A DNA stretch of 5,788 nt, taken from Chloroflexota bacterium. GTDB taxonomy: Bacteria; Chloroflexota; DTOL01; JACQYG01. How positions within the stretch are numbered: the first letter of the stretch is position 1; every line of letters starts with the position of its first letter. Shown one piece after another: positions 1 to 5,788 of this stretch. Below the pieces are notes generated by a model. The model was not told where the DNA came from. It made no database searches and saw nothing but the letters and a program-made list of their open reading frames with translations. A program made the translations under genes and the position numbers. The stretch is from positions 1 to 5,788 of the forward strand of contig JACQYG010000306.1 in assembly GCA_016208345.1 (NCBI GenBank). Reading direction: 5' to 3'.

Positions 1-870
1 CAGGCGCTTCTGGCCAACCAGCTCCCGCGCTTTTGCTCGGAGGAGTGGATCTTTGGCATGCGCCGACCCCCGGCCACCCACCAGGAGCTGCGAGGCCTCT
101 GCAAGGCCCAGGGCGGGCTCATCCGCGCCTCCTTGGTGGTGGATGGGGCCGCAGGGCGCATCCGGCAGGCGCTTCTTACCGGTGACTTCTTCGCCTATCC
201 CCAGCGGGCCATCTTCGACCTGGAGGCTCGCCTGAAGGACGCCCCCGTTGAGCTAGAGGCGGTACGGCGTATCGTCGAGGAGTTCTTCGCTGAAGGCGGA
301 GCCGTCGTCCCCGGCGTGACCCCGGCCGACTTCGTTCGGACCATCGGTGAGGCCCTGACGAAGCGAGCCTTCACCGCCCGTTTCGAGGTGAGCGCTGCCG
401 AGGCCAATAACCTCTTCACTACAGGTGGGCCTTTGGAGGAGATGGAGCGGCCTGGGGCGCTGCTCCTGCCGTACTGTGCCAAGCTGCCGGAGTGCAGCCT
501 CCGCTACAGCAACGGGTGCGACCGCTGCGGCCTGTGCAGCGTGGGCCAGGCCTATGCCCTGGCCGAACGGCATGGCCTCACACCCATCACCATCCAGAAC
601 TACGAGATGCTGGAAAAGGAGCTTGCTGGCCTGCAAAAGGGGGGCGTCCGCGCCTTTGTTGGCTCCTGCTGCGAGGCTTTCTACGCCAAACACCGCGCCG
701 ACTTCGAGCGCATTGGACTCCCCGGCATTCTGGTGGATCTGGATAGCTCCACTTGCTACGACCTGGGACAGGAGGAGAAGGCTCACCGGGGAGAGTACGA
801 GGGTCAGACCGAGCTGAACCTGAAGCTTCTGGAGCAGGTGGTGGAGCACCTGATAGATGATGGCCGATAG
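1..870 (+). CDS. Lipoate-protein ligase C-terminal domain fused to DUF116 (5' partial)
   Basis: The reading frame is open from base 1, so this is the 3' part (289 codons) of a longer gene. The ATG at 58 is probably internal, because the preceding in-frame residues (LPRFCSEEWIFGM) read like ligase sequence. Codons about 25-120 resemble the small accessory domain of lipoate-protein ligases (GGLIRASLVVDG, then LLTGDFF and a helical end). Codons about 155-285 are a DUF116 domain with cysteines at window codons 159, 165, 173, 176, 179, 223, 224 and 252, including NGCDRCGLC and VGSCCEAFY. The ligase family transfers octanoyl or lipoyl groups to carrier-protein lysines; the catalytic domain should lie left of the window. 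DUF116 has no established function that I know of; the cysteine pattern suggests Fe-S or sulfur binding (inference). The next gene starts 12 bases downstream. Domain calls are from recognition of family sequence, not a search. Confidence 0.82.
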   Translation, partial: QALLANQLPRFCSEEWIFGMRRPPATHQELRGLCKAQGGLIRASLVVDGAAGRIRQALLTGDFFAYPQRAIFDLEARLKDAPVELEAVRRIVEEFFAEGGAVVPGVTPADFVRTIGEALTKRAFTARFEVSAAEANNLFTTGGPLEEMERPGALLLPYCAKLPECSLRYSNGCDRCGLCSVGQAYALAERHGLTPITIQNYEMLEKELAGLQKGGVRAFVGSCCEAFYAKHRADFERIGLPGILVDLDSSTCYDLGQEEKAHRGEYEGQTELNLKLLEQVVEHLIDDGR

Positions 871-872
871 TG

Positions 873-880
873 TAGGAAGG
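873..880 (+). promoter_or_regulatory. Ribosome binding site for the FAD oxidoreductase gene
   Basis: TAGGAAGG lies just before the ATG at 883. The AGGA core ends 5 bases upstream of the start, an acceptable Shine-Dalgarno spacing. It supports 883 as the start and independent ribosome loading inside the operon. Confidence 0.6.
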
Positions 881-882
881 CG

Positions 883-1959
883 ATGGCCCCGATAGAATCC
901 TATGATGTCGTGGTGGTGGGGGCCGGCCTGGCGGGTAGCAGGGCGGCGCTGGTTGCGGCCCAGGCGAGGGCGCGGGTGCTCCTCCTGGACGAGCGCAAGG
1001 AGTTCGGCGAGCCCGTGCGCTGCGCTGAGTACGTGCCCCGACAACTGGCCTTGGAAGTGCCCTGGTCACCGGCCTGTGTGGCCCAGACCATTCAGTTCAT
1101 GCAGGCCCACCTGCCCGACGGCGAGGTAGCTGAAACCCCTGCCGCCGGTTACGTCCTCGACCGGGCCTGCTTTGACCGGCATCTGGCCCAGGCCGCCCGG
1201 TGCGCCGGGGCCGAAATCCGCCTCTCGGCCCGGGCCGTGGAGCGCACTAAGCAGGGCCTGTTAGTGCGAGAGGAGGGAAAGGCCCGCGAGGTGGGGGCCA
1301 CAGTCATCATCGGGGCCGACGGGCCGACCTCAACCGTAGGGCATTGGATCGGGGCGGCCAACCGTGCCTTCGTCATCGCTGCCCAGTGCCAGGTGAGGCT
1401 TTCGGGGCCTCTGTCAGCCACCCACGTCTATTTCGACCATGTTTATCCCGGTGGTTACGGCTGGCTCTTTCCCAAGGGCGACACGGCCAACGTGGGTGTG
1501 GGAGTGAGGCACGAGTTCCGGCGCGGCCTCAGGAAAGCTCTGGCGCATCTGTTGGATAGGCTGGCAATCCGGCCCTCGGCCATCCTCGGTCGCACCAGCG
1601 GCCTCGTCCCTTGCGGGGGGCCAGTTGAACCTACCTGGCGGGGGAATATCGTCCTGGCTGGCGACGCCGCCGGGCACACACATCCCATCACGGGAGCCGG
1701 CATCGCCCATGCCTGCCTGAGCGGACGCCTGGCCGGAGAGGCGGCCGCCAAGGCTGCTTTATCTGGCGATCTGGGTTATCTGGAAGAGTACGAGCAGGAG
1801 TGGCAGGAGTACCTGGGCGCCGTCTTGGAACACGCCCTGGCTCGGCGTCGCTTTCTGGAGGATAACTGGGACAATGACCCGTTGACCCTGAGCCAATGTT
1901 TGCGTCGGACCTGGGTGGCCTTCCCGACCTACGGACGGCGTCTTTTCTCTACTGGTTAA
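883..1959 (+). CDS. lipT: FAD-dependent oxidoreductase, geranylgeranyl-reductase family (LipT-like)
   Basis: This 358-residue protein begins with an FAD-binding Rossmann motif (VVVVGAGLAGSR, residues 9-20), followed by the acidic end of the second strand (LLLDER, 33-38). It carries EPVRCAEYVP (43-52), the position of the conserved-cysteine motif in geranylgeranyl-reductase-like flavoproteins, then IIGADGPTS (142-150) and the second FAD motif LAGDAAGHTHPITGAG (258-273). No signal peptide or membrane segment is evident, so it is probably cytosolic. Proteins of this type, named LipT, occur in LipS1/LipS2 lipoate clusters and are described as FAD-binding NAD(P)H-dependent oxidoreductases; a role in delivering electrons to the radical SAM enzymes is a hypothesis. 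The gene sits between the ligase/DUF116 gene and two lipoyl-synthase-type genes, which is the main reason to prefer LipT over a lipid prenyl reductase. The start is supported by AGGA at 874-877. Confidence 0.8.
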   Translation: MAPIESYDVVVVGAGLAGSRAALVAAQARARVLLLDERKEFGEPVRCAEYVPRQLALEVPWSPACVAQTIQFMQAHLPDGEVAETPAAGYVLDRACFDRHLAQAARCAGAEIRLSARAVERTKQGLLVREEGKAREVGATVIIGADGPTSTVGHWIGAANRAFVIAAQCQVRLSGPLSATHVYFDHVYPGGYGWLFPKGDTANVGVGVRHEFRRGLRKALAHLLDRLAIRPSAILGRTSGLVPCGGPVEPTWRGNIVLAGDAAGHTHPITGAGIAHACLSGRLAGEAAAKAALSGDLGYLEEYEQEWQEYLGAVLEHALARRRFLEDNWDNDPLTLSQCLRRTWVAFPTYGRRLFSTG

Positions 1960-1965
1960 AAACAC

Positions 1966-2784
1966 ATGGAAAGCCCCGAATACGTTCAGACGAGCTTGGC
2001 GGCGGCCATCACCCTGGGACTCATACCGGGACGTTTCCGCCGCGACGCCAGGCTCACTGGCCTCAACCTGCTCCTCACCTACGCCGACGGCTGCATGGGG
2101 CGCTGCGCCTACTGCGGCCTGGCCCGGGGGCGGGAACTCCCGCCGAAGGCCGAACGCACCTTCATCCGGGTGCGGTGGCCGGCTTATCCGCTTGCGGAGC
2201 TCATCGAGCGAGCTAAAGGCCTGGGCGGGCAACTGAAGCGTGCTTGCGTCTCCATGATCACCCACCGTAGGGCCTTTGCCGATATGAACACGGTGGTCAG
2301 GGCCCTGCGGGCGGAACTCCCTCTGCCGATCAGCGTCCTTATCTCGCCCACCATGCTCCCGGAGCCTCGCCAGATGTTGGCCGAAGCCCGAGCCCATGAC
2401 CTGGGGGCACATACCCATCTCTTCAGCTTCTTCCCTGAGGCGGGCACGGCCTTGGCTGCCTGTCCCCAGCCATTGTACGGGCAGTATCGCCGGGTGCAAC
2501 TGGCCCGCTATCTCATCAACCAGGGTCTGGCCCGGACCGAGAGGATGGCCTTTAACCGGGCCGGCCAGGTAGCGAACTTCGGGGTGGGCGAGGTGGACGA
2601 GATTATCGCTGAGGGGACAGCCTTCATGACCTCGGGTTGCCCCGGTGAGGACGGCCAGGTGGCCTGTAACCGCCCTTTCGGGAACGAGCGCCCATCCCAA
2701 CCTCTACGCAACTATCCCTTCCCTCCGGAGGTCGAGGACATCGCCCTCATCCGGTGGCAACTGCGAGAGGGCCTGGCGGAATGA
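1966..2784 (+). CDS. Radical SAM lipoyl synthase component (LipS1/LipS2 type), with apparent internal deletion
   Basis: This 272-residue protein resembles biotin-synthase-related radical SAM proteins. The SAM-cluster motif is CMGRCAYC (C43, C47, C50). Barrel strands ACVSMITH (93-100) and ISVLISPT (122-129) follow, then THLFSFFPEAG (150-160). The C-terminal region has SGCPG (C225) and ACNRPFGNERP (C234); with C94 these are candidate ligands for a second Fe-S cluster. In this route two radical SAM proteins replace LipA, each inserting one sulfur into a carrier-bound octanoyl chain; I cannot say with certainty which of LipS1 or LipS2 this is. Only about 100 residues separate the cysteine motif from the THLFSFF strand, so the fourth and fifth strand-helix units seem to be missing. 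The frame stays open, but the product may be inactive. No clear Shine-Dalgarno precedes the ATG. The stop of the upstream gene is 6 bases away, suggesting reinitiation. The 3' end overlaps the next gene as ATGA. Confidence 0.8.
   Translation: MESPEYVQTSLAAAITLGLIPGRFRRDARLTGLNLLLTYADGCMGRCAYCGLARGRELPPKAERTFIRVRWPAYPLAELIERAKGLGGQLKRACVSMITHRRAFADMNTVVRALRAELPLPISVLISPTMLPEPRQMLAEARAHDLGAHTHLFSFFPEAGTALAACPQPLYGQYRRVQLARYLINQGLARTERMAFNRAGQVANFGVGEVDEIIAEGTAFMTSGCPGEDGQVACNRPFGNERPSQPLRNYPFPPEVEDIALIRWQLREGLAE
2350..2375 (+). other. Inferred junction of a missing barrel segment
   Basis: At about codons 129-136 of the first radical SAM gene, the third barrel strand (ISVLISPT) passes directly into sequence (RQMLAEARAHDLGAHTHLF) that reads like the helix before the sixth strand. 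The strand 4 region (an I-D-A type strand) and strand 5 region (a GLGE-type glycine motif) expected of the family are absent from this frame, and there is no room for them elsewhere in the gene. The missing length is estimated at 60-70 codons from memory of the family layout, not from an alignment. The frame is preserved across the junction. Confidence 0.6.
2765..2770 (+). promoter_or_regulatory. Possible ribosome binding site for the second radical SAM gene
   Basis: GAGAGG lies inside the end of the upstream gene, 10 bases before the ATG at 2781. It favours 2781 over the in-frame GTG at 2754, which would add nine residues of unfamiliar sequence. The ATGA overlap also points to 2781 and to translational coupling. 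Confidence 0.4.
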
Positions 2785-3761
2785 GTCTGGCTGAGATCGA
2801 GGCGCTTTACCGCCGTCCCCTGAACGAGCTCCTGGCTGAGTCCTGGGCGCTGCGCCAGGCAAACTTTCCGCCCCGGCTGAAGCTGGCCGTGCCAGGAGCC
2901 AGGCACTACGAGGTGGAGGGCTTTCGCAACACGCCCCACCGCTTCGCAGGCGTGAGCCTGACGGGCCGAGCCTGCGCCTTGCGCTGTGAACACTGCCGGG
3001 GGGAACTCCTTGCCGCTATGCATCCAGCCACTACCCCTGGGGCATTACGGGCACTGGCCGATGAACTGGTGGCAAAGGGCTGCCGGGGCCTGCTCCTGAG
3101 CGGTGGAGCTAATAGCCAGGGTCAGGTGCCCGTGGATGGCTACTTCGAGGCCATCGCCTACGTCAAGGAGAAGGGGCTGAAGGTCATCGTCCATACCGGC
3201 CTCCTGGACACAGCCGCCGCCCGTGGCCTGAAAGATGCTGGCGTGGATCAGGCGCTCCTGGACGTGATCGGCGATGCTAAGACTATTAAACAGGTGCGCC
3301 ACCTGCACAAGACGCCCGCCGATTACGCCGCCTCTCTGGCTGCGGCCAAAGGGGCGGGGCTCTGTGTCGTGCCTCACGTAGTCATCGGTCTGCACTTTGG
3401 CCAGGTGCGCGGAGAACTCACGGCCCTGTCCCTGATCCGCGAGGTCGGAGCAGACGTCATCGTCTTGGTGGCGCTGAATCCACTTCCTGGTACTCCTATG
3501 CAGGCCTCTCCGCCGCCGACGCCCCAGGTCGTGGGCCGGCTGGTTGCTCTGGCCCGGTTGCTCAACCCCCGGACCCCGGTGGCCCTCGGCTGTGCCCGTC
3601 CCTCTGGCCCGGCCGGGGCAGCGATGGAGCGGATAGCCGTCGAGGCTGGGGCCACGGCCCTGGCCTATCCCGGTGAAGGGGCCATCGCTCATGCCCAATC
3701 CCTGGGCCTGGAAATCGAGTTCGACGAGGTATGTTGTAGCCTGGGGATGGTTAAGGGTTAG
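2781..3761 (+). CDS. Radical SAM lipoyl synthase component (LipS1/LipS2 type, BioB-related)
   Basis: This 326-residue protein has the radical SAM motif CALRCEHC (C65, C69, C72), a glycine motif LLLSGGANSQG (104-114) of the kind that contacts the SAM amino group, and a complete run of barrel strands: KVIVHTG (134-140), ALLDVIGD (158-165), CVVPHVVIGL (195-204), VIVLVALNPLPGTP (226-239) and VALGCARPSG (267-276). Additional cysteines C271, C318 and C319, the last two as VCCSLGM near the C-terminus, are plausible ligands for an auxiliary cluster serving as sulfur source. Homologues were once annotated as biotin synthases; paired with the other radical SAM protein they form the archaeal-type lipoyl synthase, each enzyme adding one of the two sulfurs. 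Which number (LipS1 or LipS2) applies is not certain from sequence alone. The ATG overlaps the upstream stop (ATGA), indicating tight coupling. It is the last gene on this strand before the convergent glycosidase gene. Confidence 0.82.
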   Translation: MSLAEIEALYRRPLNELLAESWALRQANFPPRLKLAVPGARHYEVEGFRNTPHRFAGVSLTGRACALRCEHCRGELLAAMHPATTPGALRALADELVAKGCRGLLLSGGANSQGQVPVDGYFEAIAYVKEKGLKVIVHTGLLDTAAARGLKDAGVDQALLDVIGDAKTIKQVRHLHKTPADYAASLAAAKGAGLCVVPHVVIGLHFGQVRGELTALSLIREVGADVIVLVALNPLPGTPMQASPPPTPQVVGRLVALARLLNPRTPVALGCARPSGPAGAAMERIAVEAGATALAYPGEGAIAHAQSLGLEIEFDEVCCSLGMVKG

Positions 3762-3779
3762 GATGGTGCAACGAGCCGG
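3762..3779. other. Convergent intergenic gap without a visible terminator
   Basis: Only 18 bases separate the stop codons of the two convergent genes. There is no hairpin followed by a T-run on either strand, so any terminator must lie within the coding ends or depend on factors such as Rho. Confidence 0.6.
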
Positions 3780-5788
3780 TTAAGACCTCCCCTTCCACTC
3801 GATCTCAACCACGGCGGACCCCTGCAGGCAGAAGCCCAGGGCCACGACGCCTCCGGCCACCGATTGCCAGGGACGGCGGCGGCCGTTCAGCCGGCAGCCG
3901 GTTACCCGGTAAGGAGATGGGACGGTGAAGTAAAGCCGGCCGAATTGAGAGCCGGGCTTCTCCATCTCCAGGGTGAGCTTTCCTGGCGAACGGGTCAGCC
4001 GTTTCACCTCTCTCCCGCCCTGGCTGATGTGGAAGGTGGAGGCCAGTAGTTCCGGCTCCGGGCTTGTTGGTTTCAGCAATATAACCTTGGGGGAATGGGG
4101 CAGGTGGTTGTGCAGCACCAGCTTCTCACCCACTATTCCCAGATAACGCTCGGACCAGAAGTCAAAGGCGTGGTAAAGGGATGGGTGAGGGGCATCATGG
4201 CTGACCCCCTCACTGACTCGTTGACCCATCAGTTCGTTGACCCGCAATGTGGTCTTCCTGGTATGGTCGGTCCAGTTGATGGAGGCGACGATCAGCCATT
4301 CTGCAAAATCGGTCGCGATGGGTAGCACCAAGAGCTCCGGGGACTCGTTCTGGAAGAGGTCCACCGGCACGGCAGCCTGGCCCAAGGGCGGCAGGAGCTG
4401 TTGCAACACACGTTGGCGGCACGCAGCCAGGGTGGGAAAATTGTCGCTGGCCAGGACCATTCCTCCTGAAAGGCCGATGATGGTGGCTATGGTTCGGACC
4501 TGGCCCAGGGTCAGGTCGGACTGGTTATCCCGGCGGCGAGCCACCAGACAGTCGGGGTCATTGGCCCAGAGCTTTCCATGCAGGAAATAGCGAGCGATGG
4601 CATTCCGGCCGCCGTTCTCGGCCGAGGGCATGGTCAGGTCCTGCCAGAAGGGGTGCCAGTTGACTGCCACGTCGGGTCCGATGCGCATGCCGTCCACCAG
4701 GCCCACCGAGGGCCCCAGGGGCGCGCCGCAGCCCAAGAGGAAGCGATCGCCAATGGCCTCCCGGATTGTCCTCAGGCCAAGGCGGAAGGCCTGGGCCCGG
4801 GTGGCCCGGGCGTCGAAGCGTACCCCCTCCAGTGCGGCTGAGTAGACGAAGTCGATCTTGAAAAGCTGATAGCCCCACTCCTGGCTCATGACGCGAAAGA
4901 GCTCTCTCAGCCATGCCTGCACCTCCGGGTGGGTACAATCCAGGCCGTAGACGTCGGTGCCCCAGTTCTGGAGGGCTAGGACCGGTTCCCCCTGGCTATC
5001 GTGGATTATCCAGTCGGGGTGTGTGGCATATAGATGGGAGGCGGCGGTGACGCTGAAGGGCGCCAGCCAGATCCCCGGCTTGAAGCCCCGGGCCACGATC
5101 TGGTCGGCCAGCCACTTCATACCCTGAGGATACTTCTCGTTGGGCTCGAGCCAATCGCCGATGTCCGCCTGGTAGCCATCGTCGATGAGGATGTACTCCA
5201 GCGGCAGCTTCAATTGCCTGATGCGCTCCATGTTGGCCAGGACGTCCTCGGCGGTATTCTCACCGTAGTAGTAATACCAGGTGCACCAGCCCGTGGGCAC
5301 CTGGCCTACGGCCCTGGCATCCATGATCCCTTGCACGAGGCCGGCATAGCTTTCAAGCAGGGCATGAGGTGATTTGCCCGCCTTCACGGCCAGCCTTTCT
5401 GACTGCAGCGACTCCCCAGGGGCCAGGGTCACCGCATCGGCATGGCACAGGGCCTGCAAGTTGATCGAATTGCTTTTGGAGTCAACGCTCAGGCGTATCT
5501 CGGCCAGTTGATCAGCCATGGACACAAAACCAGCCAACAGGGCCGGCCCGCCTTCGTCCGAGGCAATTACGGTAAACCACTCACTGGCGAAGCTCTCCCC
5601 TGATGAGCCGTGGGGCAGATGCTTGGACCGGTAGTCGGCACTGCCAGACTCCACATAAAGCCCATCGCCCAGATGACGGACAAAAGCGGGCGACCAGGAT
5701 TGCCAGCCGTTTTGATAAAACCTCCAGCCGGTAATCTGGCCACCGGACCCAAGGGTGCTCTCGGGGGCTCCCTCAACGATCAAGGGCC
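3780..5788 (-). CDS. GH36 alpha-galactosidase-type glycoside hydrolase (5' partial)
   Basis: The frame is open to the right edge, so the N-terminus lies outside. A TTG at 5783-5781 could be read as a start but more likely encodes leucine. Numbering residues from that codon, the end of the N-terminal beta domain carries YQNGWQSWSP (23-32), a GH36 signature. The catalytic barrel spans about 160-450: GWCTWYYYYGENT (165-177), LIDDGYQ (199-205), GIWLAPF (237-243), the predicted nucleophile D311 in FKIDFVY and the predicted acid/base D371 in MRIGPDV. Their 60-residue separation equals that I recall for Thermotoga maritima GalA (D327/D387). About 300 residues follow D371, forming a longer C-terminal beta region than that enzyme has. 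The family hydrolyses alpha-galactosides such as melibiose or raffinose with retention of configuration; related alpha-N-acetylgalactosaminidase activity cannot be excluded. Location is unknown because any signal peptide is outside. It converges on the lipoate operon with an 18-base gap. Confidence 0.88.
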   Translation of the reverse strand, partial: PLIVEGAPESTLGSGGQITGWRFYQNGWQSWSPAFVRHLGDGLYVESGSADYRSKHLPHGSSGESFASEWFTVIASDEGGPALLAGFVSMADQLAEIRLSVDSKSNSINLQALCHADAVTLAPGESLQSERLAVKAGKSPHALLESYAGLVQGIMDARAVGQVPTGWCTWYYYYGENTAEDVLANMERIRQLKLPLEYILIDDGYQADIGDWLEPNEKYPQGMKWLADQIVARGFKPGIWLAPFSVTAASHLYATHPDWIIHDSQGEPVLALQNWGTDVYGLDCTHPEVQAWLRELFRVMSQEWGYQLFKIDFVYSAALEGVRFDARATRAQAFRLGLRTIREAIGDRFLLGCGAPLGPSVGLVDGMRIGPDVAVNWHPFWQDLTMPSAENGGRNAIARYFLHGKLWANDPDCLVARRRDNQSDLTLGQVRTIATIIGLSGGMVLASDNFPTLAACRQRVLQQLLPPLGQAAVPVDLFQNESPELLVLPIATDFAEWLIVASINWTDHTRKTTLRVNELMGQRVSEGVSHDAPHPSLYHAFDFWSERYLGIVGEKLVLHNHLPHSPKVILLKPTSPEPELLASTFHISQGGREVKRLTRSPGKLTLEMEKPGSQFGRLYFTVPSPYRVTGCRLNGRRRPWQSVAGGVVALGFCLQGSAVVEIEWKGRS

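Noticed and set aside
253..1044. Long antisense open frame (263 codons) opposite the ligase/DUF116 gene
   Set aside because: It lies opposite well-recognised coding sequence, spans two genes and their gap, and reads as low-information sequence typical of antisense frames in GC-rich DNA.
1759..2700. Antisense open frame of 313 codons opposite the flavoprotein and first radical SAM genes
   Set aside because: No recognisable motif, and the opposite strand encodes clear family motifs over the whole span; treated as a GC-driven shadow.
2754..2780. GTG at 2754 as the start of the second radical SAM gene
   Set aside because: The ATG at 2781 forms an ATGA overlap with the upstream stop and has GAGAGG ahead of it; the extra nine residues look unlike family sequence.
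3045..3698. Antisense open frame of 217 codons opposite the second radical SAM gene
   Set aside because: Translation shows no domain-like features, and the sense strand carries a complete radical SAM barrel.
2781..3761. Annotation as true biotin synthase (BioB)
   Set aside because: No other biotin genes are nearby, the C-terminal cysteine arrangement differs from BioB, and the ligase, LipT-like and second radical SAM neighbours point to lipoate.
3745..3800. Possible hairpin terminator between GGGGATGG and ACCTCCCC near the convergent gene ends
   Set aside because: The pairing is imperfect, the loop would be about 35 bases, and no T-run follows on either strand.

Overview
The window is GC-rich, densely coded bacterial or archaeal DNA. 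Four genes run left to right on the + strand with almost no spacing, followed after 18 bases by one large gene on the - strand. Both edges cut through genes. No RNA genes, mobile elements, repeats or CRISPR arrays were seen, and no stretch over 300 bases lacks a gene. High GC, short spacers and the pairing of an anaerobe-type lipoate cluster with a glycosidase would fit Chloroflexota or a similar anaerobic or thermophilic lineage, but this placement is a weak inference.

Bases 1-3761 look like an operon for the non-classical (LipA-independent) lipoate assembly route. In order it holds: the C-terminal part of a lipoate-protein ligase-like protein fused to a cysteine-rich DUF116 domain (1-870, 5' end outside the window); a soluble FAD oxidoreductase of the geranylgeranyl-reductase family, matching LipT (883-1959); and two biotin-synthase-like radical SAM proteins (1966-2784 and 2781-3761) that match the two-protein lipoyl synthase LipS1/LipS2. 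The expected scheme is that the ligase loads a carrier protein with an octanoyl or lipoyl group, the two radical SAM enzymes each insert one sulfur, and LipT supplies electrons or adjusts redox state. No lipoate-carrier protein (GcvH, E2 or LbpA) lies in the window.

The most notable observation is that the first radical SAM gene appears to lack the middle of its barrel. The cysteine motif and the characteristic C-terminal half are present and in frame, but about two strand-helix units (roughly 60-70 residues) that should lie between residues 129 and 135 are absent. This is either a natural in-frame deletion or an assembly/consensus error.

Bases 3780-5788 carry a convergent GH36 alpha-galactosidase-type gene, truncated at its N-terminus by the window edge. 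Both predicted catalytic aspartates are present. It has no evident functional link to lipoate synthesis and probably marks the end of the operon.
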